A stretch of DNA of 64,000 bases from Microcoleus sp. AS-A8 (GCA_039962225.1 JAMPKV010000007.1:1-64000); one strand, 5' to 3'; shown: positions 28,382-37,332, numbered from the stretch's first letter. The notes: generated by a model from the letters alone, not told the origin. Made by a program: numbers and translations.

Positions 28382-29563
28382 TTATATCAAGGAATGACAA
28401 GATAAATAATAAGACATCTGCCATTCAGTTGTCTCCAGAAAGTCAATGATGGTTAAGGCAATCGCCTTCGAGGCTAGATAAGGAACACCATTGCCAATCG
28501 TCTTAAACATATTACTTAAAGATAGATGAGCGGGCAAAACAAAGTCTTTCGGTAAAGATTGTATGGCTAGCGCTTCTGCAACTGAAAGTCTACGGGCTTT
28601 ATAGGGATGTAAATGAACTTCATTGTTTCCATAACAAGCCGTAGGGGAATAACGCCATCGGTGCAGACGCTTGTATGATTTTTTAGAATCATCTCCCTCA
28701 TCCACAGACTCAAATCGCTTGAGCCCAGCTCTAGGTGTAAAACAATGTTGAGCATTAGGATGGTTGAGGACATCATTTTTTTGAAACCAGTACTCAACGG
28801 TTAATTCTTGAGGAATATGCTCAGGGCAAGGAATGATAGAATTTTCTTGAAATAAGTTAGTCGTAGGCCAAGGGTAAGAAAAAACTTTATTTTTAGGATA
28901 TATGACATACTTATCCCAAGGAAAACAGTCAAATAATAAATTATGTTTATTTGTAAACTTTATTCCTAAGTCTTGAATCACATTATTCCGAAATCCAATC
29001 AGAATAATCCTATCTCTATTTTGAGGTAGCCCATATTCTAAGGAATTAATTAGGCGCTCTGTTAAAATATAACCTGCCTCGCTCAGTTGGCCTTTAAGCT
29101 GCTCAAAAAAACTACGATGTTTTTGGGTACTCCATAAGCCTTTGACATTCTCAAACAAGAAAAAATCAGGCTGATGCTGACAAATTAATTGAATGTAGGA
29201 GGCGGAAAGCTTGCCGTTATCTCCTTCTTGCCCTCGGTTTTTTCCACCTATAGAAAAATCGGGACAGGGAGGGCCGCCGATAAATCCAACAAGCTCATTG
29301 CTCCAACGACAATCTTTGATTAAATCCCCCAGACGGAGTGCTGTTTCTCCCCTAGTTAGGTTAATGATATCTGCTTCTTGTCCTTCATGGTATCCATATC
29401 TAGGTGCAGGTAGGTTAAGACATTGCCTAGAGTAGCGATAGGCTGCCAAGAAAGGGGAGTGAATTTCGCTTACATAAGCTATGTTAAAACCACTGAATTC
29501 AAATCCTAAATCAAGAAAACCAGCTCCAGAGAAAAAGGAAAAAATACTGATGTTTTGAGCCAT
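28382..29563 (-). CDS. C5-cytosine DNA methyltransferase
   Basis: The 393-residue enzyme has the ordered C5-MTase motifs: I FFSGAGFLDLGFE (SAM binding), IV GGPPCPDFSIGG with catalytic Cys100, VI LFENVKGL, VIII GLPQNRDRIILIGFR, and X TIGNGVPYLASKA. A target-recognition region lies between VIII and X (about 205-330). It transfers a methyl group from SAM to cytosine in a specific site that cannot be predicted here. No restriction endonuclease gene is adjacent, so it appears to be an orphan methylase, or it pairs functionally with the convergent NACHT gene. Confidence 0.92.
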   Translation of the reverse strand: MAQNISIFSFFSGAGFLDLGFEFSGFNIAYVSEIHSPFLAAYRYSRQCLNLPAPRYGYHEGQEADIINLTRGETALRLGDLIKDCRWSNELVGFIGGPPCPDFSIGGKNRGQEGDNGKLSASYIQLICQHQPDFFLFENVKGLWSTQKHRSFFEQLKGQLSEAGYILTERLINSLEYGLPQNRDRIILIGFRNNVIQDLGIKFTNKHNLLFDCFPWDKYVIYPKNKVFSYPWPTTNLFQENSIIPCPEHIPQELTVEYWFQKNDVLNHPNAQHCFTPRAGLKRFESVDEGDDSKKSYKRLHRWRYSPTACYGNNEVHLHPYKARRLSVAEALAIQSLPKDFVLPAHLSLSNMFKTIGNGVPYLASKAIALTIIDFLETTEWQMSYYLSCHSLI

Positions 29564-29763
29564 GCGACAGTGTTTCTACAACAAGCTGCATTATTCTACA
29601 AATTATTGCCATTAATTGTACAGTGAATGTTTCAGCGATAGCCGTCATACACCTGCCAATGGCGATGAGATTTTCCCTGTATTCAACGTTTAGTCTGGTG
29701 AGTTATCCTCTTTGTAAGGCCATATTCAGAAGATAATAAACTGTAACTAACAGAGGTCAACCC

Positions 29764-30261
29764 ATGAGTACAGCCAAGACCATTCAACAGTTACCTGCCG
29801 AATGGATTACGCCAGAAAGATTCCGACCTTATGGTCAAGTCATTTTTGCTAGTCAAGATGGCAAATCTTACGATGCTGATGATGCTCAGTTAAACCTCCA
29901 GAATGGAACACCTCGATTCTATATTATGCGCCTGCATCACAAAGGCCGTAAGTTTCACAAAATTACTCGCCATATCCAATGCACTCAATGTTTAGGTTCT
30001 CTGGAAGGAAAAGACTGGTTAATTGCAGTTGCCCCGCCGAATCCTGAAGCTGACAAACCAGCCTTAGGAGATATCGTCGCATTCCACCTTCCCGGCAATT
30101 GCTTTATCAAGTTAGAGATGGGGACTTGGCACGCAGGCCCCTATTTTAATCATGATTTTGTTGATTTCTACAATCTAGAACTCAATAATACTAATGTTGT
30201 CGACCATTTTACACATGATTTTCTCAAAAGCCATCAGCTACAATTTGAGATTCAAGTATGA
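29764..30261 (+). CDS. Ureidoglycolate lyase-like cupin protein
   Basis: The 165-residue protein matches the AllA-type fold: ITPERFRPYGQVI near the N-terminus, the histidine-containing IMRLHHKGRKFHKITRH strand, a QCLGSLEGKDWLIAVAPP strand, and the C-terminal TWHAGPYF segment with metal or substrate-binding residues. Ureidoglycolate lyase releases urea and glyoxylate in purine degradation. No other allantoin genes are adjacent. An AtzG-like small gene, of a family also linked to amide nitrogen use, lies about 1 kb downstream. Function by family only. Confidence 0.8.
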   Translation: MSTAKTIQQLPAEWITPERFRPYGQVIFASQDGKSYDADDAQLNLQNGTPRFYIMRLHHKGRKFHKITRHIQCTQCLGSLEGKDWLIAVAPPNPEADKPALGDIVAFHLPGNCFIKLEMGTWHAGPYFNHDFVDFYNLELNNTNVVDHFTHDFLKSHQLQFEIQV

Positions 30262-30312
30262 AGAATGAAGTCAGAGAGAAAATGTTTTTGATTCTTCAGA
30301 CTTCATTCTTCA
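30259..30312. terminator. Bidirectional hairpin between convergent genes
   Basis: Perfect 14-bp arms (30259-30272 and 30299-30312, TGAAGAATGAAGTC and its complement) begin at the stop codon of the lyase gene. They end seven bases before the end of the convergent lipoprotein gene. The 26-base loop has a TTTTTG run. It is placed to terminate both genes. Confidence 0.7.
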
Positions 30313-30318
30313 TCGTAG

Positions 30319-30975
30319 TTAATTCTTGGCTTGTAATTCTCTTAGAAGGATGCTGGCTCTAGGAGCAAATCCATCTCCGTAATCGGCGGGGAAATGCTCG
30401 GTAACGCGAAAAGCTTTACCCTTATATTCGCCAATATAGACAGTTCCCATAATGCTTTTATTGCCTTGCTTTTGATCGAAATCAATTCTTTCTTTAGCCC
30501 AGCGATAGGGAACATTTTGAGTGCGGCGCTTCACCGTCCATTTATTGGTTTCCATCAAACCACGTTTTCCAACAACTGATCTTCTCATCCCTTCTAGGTT
30601 TGGAGACTTAGCTGGAAAGAAAAAGTGCACGTAAGCTGACTGATATTTTTTACCACTTGCCTTGGAATAAAACCAAACACCCATACCTTCATCCGATGCC
30701 GCAGATTCAACAATAAAGTCATTTTCAGGAAAGTAAGTGGTAAAGGGAAATCCGTTTTGGTTAAAAAGCTTGACTGGAATTTGTCTCTGCGTCCATTCAT
30801 CAGTGACGGTTTTCTTATTCGGTCTAGATTTTGACGCTGTACTTGAATCTATAAATGTAACTGTTGGAGTATTGGGATTGGTAGCCCTGTTTCCTTGTTT
30901 CTCGGTTTGAGATAGACAAGCCGTGGATGTACTCAAAACCAGTATGCCACTCAGTAAGTAAAGTAAGTTTCCCAT
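30319..30975 (-). CDS. Hypothetical lipoprotein
   Basis: The 218-residue protein has a hydrophobic N-terminus and a lipobox (LSTSTAC, Cys20), so it should be a lipid-anchored periplasmic or outer-membrane protein. A low-complexity linker (to about residue 60) precedes a conserved-looking globular part with NGFPFTTYFPENDFIVES, EGMGVWFYSKASGKKYQ and KAFRVTEHFPADYGDGFAPR. No family recognised. Convergent with the lyase gene; no same-strand neighbours nearby. Confidence 0.72.
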   Translation of the reverse strand: MGNLLYLLSGILVLSTSTACLSQTEKQGNRATNPNTPTVTFIDSSTASKSRPNKKTVTDEWTQRQIPVKLFNQNGFPFTTYFPENDFIVESAASDEGMGVWFYSKASGKKYQSAYVHFFFPAKSPNLEGMRRSVVGKRGLMETNKWTVKRRTQNVPYRWAKERIDFDQKQGNKSIMGTVYIGEYKGKAFRVTEHFPADYGDGFAPRASILLRELQAKN

Positions 30976-31312
30976 GATCAGAAGTAATTCTATATTCTAT
31001 GTTCACAACATAGAGCTACAAGAGCCATCAAGATTTTTCCGGTTATGTTTAATAATTTATGTATTGTTGTTGGGAATACTATTTTTAATTAAAATACGCT
31101 TCACCCAGTGGATTCACCCAACTGGGTGATTTGAAAATACAGCGTAACCACCAAAGGTTATAAACTACTAAAAGTTAACTACAAAACTATGCGATACCCG
31201 TAAAACCGAGCTATCCGCATTAGATAAATCACCTTCAGAATGATTTTCTTCCCTCATTTTTGTGGGTAGAGTAAAATTGTCACAACTCTTTGACCTAGGA
31301 AGCTAGCCATTC
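30976..31312. other. Intergenic region with 9-bp inverted repeat
   Basis: The only structure I see is TCACCCAGT (31101-31109) and ACTGGGTGA (31121-31129), with an 11-base loop containing another TCACCCA. It could be an operator or a weak terminator. The rest is AT-rich and non-coding. Confidence 0.5.
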
Positions 31313-31501
31313 ATGCCTGAAGAAAGCCTAAATATAGCTGACTATGTGGAGCAAACCGCTCAACTGATTGATTTACCACTTGCTCCAGAATATCGCCTCA
31401 GCGTAGTAGAGAATTTTGCCAAAATTGCTGCGATCGCAACTCTGGTGGTAGAATTTCCTCTACCTGAAGATCTTGAGAGCGCCCCAGTATTTGAACCCTG
31501 A
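31313..31501 (+). CDS. AtzG-like small protein (DUF4089)
   Basis: The 62-residue protein has the family pattern: an ADYVEQTAQLIDLPL start, then YRLSVVENFAKIAAIATLV and the closing FPLPEDLESAPVFEP. Proteins of this type are small partners of amidases such as AtzE and usually lie directly upstream of the amidase gene. No amidase gene is next to it here. The following genes are a receiver-domain protein and a tRNA, so its partner must be elsewhere. Confidence 0.78.
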   Translation: MPEESLNIADYVEQTAQLIDLPLAPEYRLSVVENFAKIAAIATLVVEFPLPEDLESAPVFEP

Positions 31502-31749
31502 AGTCTATCTGTTCCTCAGACTGAGTAAAAACACTGAAGCCACTGTAACTCTGCTGACAATTACGTATTTTCTCGGTAGCCAGAGCAATCGTTACCCAGT
31601 AATTTGGAGGAAGACTCCATCAAGTTAATCGTTAATGAGCCGTGAGAAACACCGTTTAGCGATTGAACTAAAGGCTACGCAGTAACTTTCCTGAAGCTGG
31701 AAGGTATTCAATAGTTTTCCAGGGTGACAGCTAAAAATTTTATTGACTT

Positions 31750-32136
31750 ATGAACCAGAATTCCGCAAAAATCCTAGTCATTGAAGACGAAAAAGAAATT
31801 AGAGAAAATCTGGAAGACCTGCTTTCAGATAAATATGAAGTGCTTGTTGCTTCCGGCGGAAGAGAGGGGCTGGAAATAGCGTTACGAGAATTGCCAAATA
31901 TTGTACTTTGTGATGTAACAATGGCGGGAGTAACGGGTCATAATGTCCTCACAGCCTTACGCTCTAATCCAACCACTGCCAACATTCCTTTTATTTTTCT
32001 GACAGCCAAAGTCTCTAAAGATGATATGCGATTGGGGATGGAACTAGGAGCCGACGATTATTTAACTAAACCTTTTACTCGAAAAGAATTGCTCAGTGCG
32101 ATCACAGCTCGGCTCAAACGGTTTGAGAGGATTTAA
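31750..32136 (+). CDS. Single-domain response regulator
   Basis: The 128-residue receiver has acidic pair Glu12-Asp13, phospho-acceptor Asp55 (IVLCDVTMAG), Thr85 and Lys107 (TKPFTRKELL). No output domain is fused, so it acts as a CheY/PatA-type diffusible receiver. No kinase is adjacent; possible partners in the window are the kinases lacking their own receivers. Confidence 0.9.
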   Translation: MNQNSAKILVIEDEKEIRENLEDLLSDKYEVLVASGGREGLEIALRELPNIVLCDVTMAGVTGHNVLTALRSNPTTANIPFIFLTAKVSKDDMRLGMELGADDYLTKPFTRKELLSAITARLKRFERI

Positions 32137-32168
32137 ATTAAAGTAAGTTGTAACTTGTTGTACAGAAA

Positions 32169-32241
32169 TGGAGGTTAGCGGACTCGAACCGCTGACATCC
32201 TGCTTGCAAAGCAGGCGCTCTACCAACTGAGCTAAACCCCC
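32169..32241 (-). tRNA. tRNA-Ala (TGC)
   Basis: Read on the minus strand, the 73-nt sequence folds as a cloverleaf. The acceptor stem is GGGGGTT/AACCTCC (one G-T pair). The D arm is AGCTCAGTTGGTAGAGC. The anticodon stem CCTGC/GCAGG has loop TTTGCAA (anticodon TGC, alanine). The T arm is CAGCGGTTCGAGTCCGCTA. Discriminator A; CCA is not encoded. Confidence 0.96.
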
Positions 32242-32408
32242 ATAGCCAGGAATGAACTGTTTAGTCACCTTCGTTATTGTAGCTTCTACCGATGAATTTA
32301 AAAAGGGGGTCAACCCAAAAATTTCTAAATTCATCTAAAAGTTGGCGTTTGTCAGGTTAAGTTGTAAACCAGAGCAAAACCTTGCTACACATCTAGTTGA
32401 GTGGGGAA

Positions 32409-33317
32409 ATGACCCAAGTTGTTGCAACATTCTATAAATTCGTCAAGTTGCCGGACTTCGCACAGAAGCAAGCCCCCCTGTTGGCTTATTGCCAAGCACA
32501 GAGCATCCGAGGCACAATTTTGCTTGCCGCAGAGGGCATTAATGGCACGATCGCAGGTTCCCGTCAGGCGATTGACTCCGTATTATGCTTTTTGCGCTCC
32601 GATCCACGTCTAATTGACCTAGAACATAAAGAGTCTCATGCCGATTCTCCCCCGTTCGAGCGCCTAAAAGTGCGGTTGAAGAAAGAAATCGTCACTCTAG
32701 GATTGCCCGAAATCGATCCGAGCGATCGCGTCGGCACCTACGTCAGTCCTCAGGAGTGGAATGCGCTAATTTCCGATCCCGAAGTAACCCTAATCGACAC
32801 CCGCAATGACTATGAGGTGAGTATTGGCACCTTCAAAGGAGCGCAAAATCCCAAAACGGCTTCATTCCGCCAATTTCCCGACTATGTTCGCACCCACCTT
32901 GACCCCAGCAAGCATAAAAAGGTGGCGATGTTCTGTACTGGCGGTATTCGCTGTGAAAAAGCAACATCATTAATGATGGCTCAAGGGTTCCAAGAGGTTT
33001 ATCATCTCCAAGGCGGCATTCTCAAATATTTAGAAGAAGTTCCACCAGAAGAAAGCCTGTGGCAAGGAGAATGTTTTGTCTTCGATCAACGAGTCGCTGT
33101 AGAGCATGGGTTGGAGACAGGAACTCATGAGATGTGCCGCAGTTGTGGGCATCCGATTGCTGAATCCGATAAAACCTCACCCCATTATCAGGAAGGCATT
33201 TCCTGTCCCCATTGCTTTGATAGCCTCACTGAGGAGAAACGCGCACGACAGCAAGCCAGACAACGACAAATTGAGCCTCGTAGAGTAGGCTATACCCATC
33301 CTACACGACCTTCTTAA
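32409..33317 (+). CDS. trhO: tRNA uridine(34) hydroxylase TrhO (UPF0176 rhodanese)
   Basis: The 302-residue protein is counted from ATG 32409; the frame also opens at TTG 32397. An N-terminal ferredoxin-like part ([27 protein letters not shown]) precedes a rhodanese domain with catalytic Cys176 in [14 protein letters not shown]-terminal zinc-binding-like tail has Cys pairs ([12 protein letters not shown]). TrhO makes ho5U34 in tRNAs using O2. A SnoaL-like gene follows after 16 bases, suggesting one transcript. Confidence 0.93.
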   Translation: MTQVVATFYKFVKLPDFAQKQAPLLAYCQAQSIRGTILLAAEGINGTIAGSRQAIDSVLCFLRSDPRLIDLEHKESHADSPPFERLKVRLKKEIVTLGLPEIDPSDRVGTYVSPQEWNALISDPEVTLIDTRNDYEVSIGTFKGAQNPKTASFRQFPDYVRTHLDPSKHKKVAMFCTGGIRCEKATSLMMAQGFQEVYHLQGGILKYLEEVPPEESLWQGECFVFDQRVAVEHGLETGTHEMCRSCGHPIAESDKTSPHYQEGISCPHCFDSLTEEKRARQQARQRQIEPRRVGYTHPTRPS

Positions 33318-33333
33318 TTTCTCTGAGAGGTAC

Positions 33334-33744
33334 ATGAAAACACCGAAAGAAGTCCTTCAGCTTTGGGTCGATGCACTCAACACTCGCGATGCCCAGGCCG
33401 CCGCTGCACTTTATCATGATGATGCAACTAACATTCAGGTAGCGGCTGATCACCCCGTTCAGGGAAGACAGGCAATCTTTGAGGATTTTGTAAAGTTCTT
33501 CCAGGCTTTTCCCGACAACTACACTCACATCGAAAATCTCTTTGAAGATGGAGAGTGGGCGATTATCGAGTGGTCAGGTGGGGGAACCTTTCTGGGTGAA
33601 TTTGCTGGAATTCCCCCCTCCGGGAAGAGTTTTAGTTTACGGGGTTGTGGCTTTTTTCAGATTATAGAAGAAAAGATTCGTTTCCAACGGGGCTACTGGG
33701 ATAAGGCTACATGGTTTGGACAAATCGGTATTCCACTCCAGTGA
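33334..33744 (+). CDS. SnoaL-like / NTF2-fold protein
   Basis: The 136-residue protein has the SnoaL layout: a helix with VLQLWVDALNTRDAQAAAAL, YHDDATN, and GRQAIFEDFVKFFQAFPD, then alternating strands with IIEWSGGGTFLGE and PPSGKSFSLRGCGFFQI. This family includes small-molecule isomerases and many uncharacterised proteins. It lies 16 bases behind trhO and is probably co-transcribed. Ligand unknown. Confidence 0.85.
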   Translation: MKTPKEVLQLWVDALNTRDAQAAAALYHDDATNIQVAADHPVQGRQAIFEDFVKFFQAFPDNYTHIENLFEDGEWAIIEWSGGGTFLGEFAGIPPSGKSFSLRGCGFFQIIEEKIRFQRGYWDKATWFGQIGIPLQ

Positions 33745-33762
33745 TATCCTCTCCCGCTCACG

Positions 33763-34584
33763 CTAGGAGTTAGCCCCATTCCCTACTACACTCACCTCTA
33801 CTGGTCTAGTAGAATTTTTCTTAGCATCATAAAATTGGCAAGCAACGTGTCCGAGGGAGTAAAGCAGAGCAGCGTTGCTCGACGCTCCAACCCCAGCACC
33901 AATGATAGGTAGGAGTTCCACAAAGCTCAGTCCACCTTTCAGGACTCCTGAGCCTCCCACGGATAACCCAAAAATAGCAAGAACCTCACCTCGCCGCGCT
34001 GGATCTTTCAGCGAAAATCCGTAGGCTGCTGCAATGCGATAGATCATCTCAGATTGGAGTGCTGTAACCGCCGCGAGTTCAATTCCAAATAGAGCGAGTG
34101 CCAAAGGAGGGACAAAGTTAGTGAGTAATCCAATGCCACCGCCTTTCAACGCCGTATCGACAATGATGCGGTGAGCAATCTGAGCGGCTGATTCTAGAGG
34201 ATAGTCCTGGCGCAGCTTGTCTACCTCAGCCTGAGCCTTCTCCAGATCAACCTGACCGAGTGCAGCCATGAGTACGTTGATGCCCGGAACTTTTGCAGCA
34301 TATTTAATCAGGGGATTTTCCGCGATGGGAGTAACGATTTTTCCTACCGTTTCCGTTCCCTGTTCCACGAATTGCTGAGCCGCCGGTACAACTGTCTTGC
34401 CTACAGCAGCCGTCGTATTGGCAACGTTGTCAGCCGCAACTTGGGCTACGGCAGTAGCCAATTGACGCGCTGAATTAGCCATTTGATTGGCTGTCGCCAT
34501 GGCTTCACGCATGGGGTCCGTGCCTGAACGTTCTTTACCTTGTACTGCCATAGGTCTTTCTTGACTTCTACAGGGGTTATTCAT
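33763..34584 (-). CDS. EcsC/DUF697-like membrane protein
   Basis: The 273-residue form starts at ATG 34584, preceded by AAGGG at good spacing; ATG 34551 is an alternative. Residues 30-100 are an alanine-rich amphipathic stretch. The core (about 140-255) has hydrophobic helices with ALKGGGIGLLTNFVPPLALA, QSEMIYRIAAAYGF and a Gly-rich SVGGSGVLKGGLSFVELLPI. This resembles EcsC/DUF697 proteins; the function is unknown. Convergent with the SnoaL-like gene. Confidence 0.6.
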   Translation of the reverse strand: MNNPCRSQERPMAVQGKERSGTDPMREAMATANQMANSARQLATAVAQVAADNVANTTAAVGKTVVPAAQQFVEQGTETVGKIVTPIAENPLIKYAAKVPGINVLMAALGQVDLEKAQAEVDKLRQDYPLESAAQIAHRIIVDTALKGGGIGLLTNFVPPLALALFGIELAAVTALQSEMIYRIAAAYGFSLKDPARRGEVLAIFGLSVGGSGVLKGGLSFVELLPIIGAGVGASSNAALLYSLGHVACQFYDAKKNSTRPVEVSVVGNGANS

Positions 34585-34804
34585 TTAACCCTTACTGTAA
34601 AAGAGCAAAAACTTTATATCCTCTATCCACTGACAGTGATTGGCTGATCTGAAAGTTAGAGGCTGATATTTCATCCGGATTTGGTATCACTGGTTCGGAA
34701 TAAGAAAGTAAGAACAAAGGTGAGCCATGCCCACCTTTTACCTTAGATACAGATATAGCCTGTCTGGATATCCCCCAAAAGAATGGAGCGCCACCAAAAA
34801 TCCA

Positions 34805-35002
34805 CTACCGAAGCAACAGCCGCTCAATCACGGTCATCTGGCGCTCAAGTAGACTCATCAGTCGGTCATGGTTTTCGTGCTGCTTCTCCAGAGTCATGGT
34901 AAGCTTGTCCAATCGCTCGATGAGTACTTCAGTCTCTGAGCGGGGAACTCTGTAAGAGTCTGAATAGGGTTCTGAATAGCGCTCGGAATAATCTTGTTCC
35001 AT
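34805..35002 (-). CDS. Coiled-coil miniprotein after the lysozyme fusion
   Basis: The 65-residue protein has a polar Ser/Tyr/Glu-rich N-terminus (SERYSEPYSDSYRVPRSE) and a leucine-rich helix in the second half (LIERLDKLTMTLEKQHENH, then LMSLLERQMTVIERLLLR). It starts two bases after the stop of the lysozyme fusion. Its ribosome site (GAGG) overlaps that stop, so translation is coupled. It could be a regulatory or inhibitory partner; no homologue recognised. Confidence 0.72.
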   Translation of the reverse strand: MEQDYSERYSEPYSDSYRVPRSETEVLIERLDKLTMTLEKQHENHDRLMSLLERQMTVIERLLLR

Positions 35003-35004
35003 TG

Positions 35005-36288
35005 TTAAACCTCACTTAGAAACAGCTTTTTCTCCATCTCTCGGCGCTTCACCAACCCGGGCAGCACGCGCCCGCCTCCCTTGTTCCACAAGAGAAATCC
35101 CTCAGCCGCCCCCCGATAATCTCTAGCTTCTAGCTTGCGTCGGATGGTCATGCCTTCTGTGATCGGCTCCATTCCGCAATTGTAAGTTAAGCTAACCAAC
35201 GCACTAAACTGATTTTCGTTAAGAGGAATGTGGCTGAGGATTCGCTCAACTCCCTTCTCAAACTCGGTCAGTTCTTTCCTGAGCATCTCTTCCGCTTCGG
35301 CTTCACTAATGGTCATACCGGGACGGATTCCCTTGGTGCAACCATAGCCAATCGTCCACACTCCTGCGGGACACTTGTATGAATTTAGATACAGTCCCTC
35401 ACATTCCTTCAGGATTCTCATTCCCGCCGCATTCATTTTTCGCCCCGTCGGGTTCCCGTTGGTCGAGCCATTTTGAGGTTGCAGCTTGGGTTCTGGCTTG
35501 GTTTCCGCCGGTAAATCGATCACGTTCTCCCAGATGCTGAGATCCACTTTGGGCAGACCATTGCCATTCGTCTCTTTCACCACCACTGTAGACGTTACGG
35601 AGACGAGTTCGGGTTCTCCTTGAGGTGTTGATGTTACCTCTTGCGGTGGTGGAGGGGGGGCTAATTGGCGTTCTTTTTCTCTCTCTTCCAGAATCTGATT
35701 GAGCCGTTCCACGGTAATGGCAGTCGTTGTAGTCGCCATTTCTTTTGCTTCCTGCCTAGCTTGCCGTGAAGCTTCATCAGCAAGCTGTACCTGAGTGAGA
35801 TATCCATCGATATCTTGCTGAATCAGCCCTTCTACGCGACCGGCAAACTCTACGTAGGCACCTGAGTGAGAGCGGTAGCGATTGTAGTGTCCGGTGAGCT
35901 GAAAATACTGCCACCCTTCTACCTTCAGACCCTCAGCCGTGTTTCGGAAGGTACGGTAACGAATATTAAAGCCAAAAAGCTCCTCAACGGCGGCGGAGAT
36001 GGCAACCGCTTGAGCCATTCCGAACGCCGTCCAGGTAAACACCTCCCGGATTTTGAGTTGACCATGATTGAGAGATACAAGCGCAGGAGTGATGACCCCG
36101 CCGACAATGGTGATCAGTCTCAGCGTATAGAACCGTGTCTTCGCTTTGGCTGCGCTACTCTCTAGCCACAGGAGTTGATCTAGCCATCGGGATTTCAGGG
36201 CATCCTTGCGAAATTCGTCCAGGTCGAGGCGATCTATCATGCCCGATAGGTTACGCTTGAGGAATTGCTTATAAGACTCTTTCGCCAT
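35005..36288 (-). CDS. DUF4231/SLATT-like membrane domain fused to T4-type lysozyme (GH24)
   Basis: The protein has 427 residues. Residues 1-170 resemble DUF4231/SLATT: a basic start, RWLDQLLWLESSAAKAKTRF, two membrane helices (about 56-73 and 85-104) and a conserved WQYFQLTGHYNRY helix. Residues 175-210 are coiled coil and 210-285 a Pro/Thr/Asn linker. Residues 287-427 are a GH24 muramidase: ECEGLYLNSYKC, PAGVWTIGYGC, NENQFSALVSLTYNCG, and GLVKRREMEKKLF. Aligned to T4 lysozyme, Glu11 is Glu297, Thr26 is Thr312, while Asp20 is Cys306 and His31 is Cys317. GH24 enzymes cleave peptidoglycan. With two helices the lysozyme could be membrane-tethered; its side of the membrane is not clear. Coupled miniprotein follows. 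Confidence 0.85.
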   Translation of the reverse strand: MAKESYKQFLKRNLSGMIDRLDLDEFRKDALKSRWLDQLLWLESSAAKAKTRFYTLRLITIVGGVITPALVSLNHGQLKIREVFTWTAFGMAQAVAISAAVEELFGFNIRYRTFRNTAEGLKVEGWQYFQLTGHYNRYRSHSGAYVEFAGRVEGLIQQDIDGYLTQVQLADEASRQARQEAKEMATTTTAITVERLNQILEEREKERQLAPPPPPQEVTSTPQGEPELVSVTSTVVVKETNGNGLPKVDLSIWENVIDLPAETKPEPKLQPQNGSTNGNPTGRKMNAAGMRILKECEGLYLNSYKCPAGVWTIGYGCTKGIRPGMTISEAEAEEMLRKELTEFEKGVERILSHIPLNENQFSALVSLTYNCGMEPITEGMTIRRKLEARDYRGAAEGFLLWNKGGGRVLPGLVKRREMEKKLFLSEV

Positions 36289-37332
36289 ATAACCAAAAGT
36301 TTTTTATTGGAACACAATGCGGACTAACACAAACAAATAACTAGACAAAAAATGAATCTACGACGTAAGAATTGACCAATAGAGCGAAATCTGTAGTGGA
36401 AGAGATTGTCACCCCAATGAACTCTACTACCTATCTCATGGGTGAACCCACGTTTATTCATACAAGAATCAGGCGAGTGTCAGGTAAAAATTTAAGAGAT
36501 GCACAATCTAGAAGTTTGACGTATCACAATTAGGTCTTTTTGTACAGTATTAAACGAGCTGACCTTCGAGTGATACGGGTAGCCTAGGGACACTCAGACC
36601 AATCGACTTTATAAAAATGGTTCCAGCGAACAACGGAAATCCCTGGTTCCTCCCTTGCACCCTTTTGCCCCTTCTTCCCCGGCAAAAGCTAAATTTTAAT
36701 ATCTACCTTTAGGGGGTTGGTAAAACTGCCACTAGAGATATTCTGTCATAGTTTTTCATGGAGGAAGATAATTAATGTTTTTTTACAAGTCTAGCGGCAT
36801 CGGCAAATGGTGCACAAGAGCTGAAAACCCTTGAGCTACTGTAGTGAATAGCGGCAGAAATCCCGATGGGAGAGTGTTTGTCAACAAAAGCACCCTTGAC
36901 ACGAATTGTTTTCTGGGAAAACATCAGTGAACAGTCCGAGTTTTATTCTCTGTAGGAAGTATTTCGAGATTTGCGCTCGCCTTGGGCACGAGCGTACAGC
37001 CCTTCGGGCATGAAAACCGCGTAGCGTCTCGCAGAGAAGCTGATCGCCCCTTGACACTTTTCTCCTCAAAGGTCAAAACAGAGTTGTAACGCTATTTCAA
37101 TGAACGCAAGGGTCACAGTTTCCCAAACGTGAGTGATCTGCGCTACGCCGCAGCGCCCTTGCTAACGCCTCGCTGACGCTCCTTCGTCGCGATCGCTTCG
37201 CTAACGCTAACGCTATCGCGCCATGAGTCAGCCTTAATTTCACCGATTAAATTGGAAACAAGAGAGTGAGCCTTCAAGGATATCTCTCCTCGTTGAAAGT
37301 TTTATCGTGGTCACCTACCAAATTTGAAGAGT
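36289..37332. other. 1-kb non-coding region between two peptidoglycan hydrolase genes
   Basis: This divergent region holds the promoters of the lysozyme fusion and the M15 peptidase. No ORF looks like a gene. Two repeat-rich parts are visible, one near 36975-37050 (GCGTAGCGTCTCGCAGAGAAG type) and one at 37135-37225. The remainder is AT-rich. The length is unusual for a simple promoter pair. Confidence 0.5.
37135..37225. repeat. HIP1-containing palindromic repeat cluster
   Basis: Overlapping GC-rich palindromic units (GCGCTACGCCGCAGCGC, GCTAACGC repeated, CGCGATCGC, CGCTATCGCG) are packed into about 90 bases. This is an interspersed repeat of the kind seen in filamentous cyanobacteria. It is not a CRISPR: there are no regular spacers. 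Confidence 0.7.

Noticed and set aside
36881-37069. Minus-strand 62-codon frame in the 1-kb spacer
   Set aside because: It covers a repeat element and is Arg/Cys-rich; no ribosome site or family.
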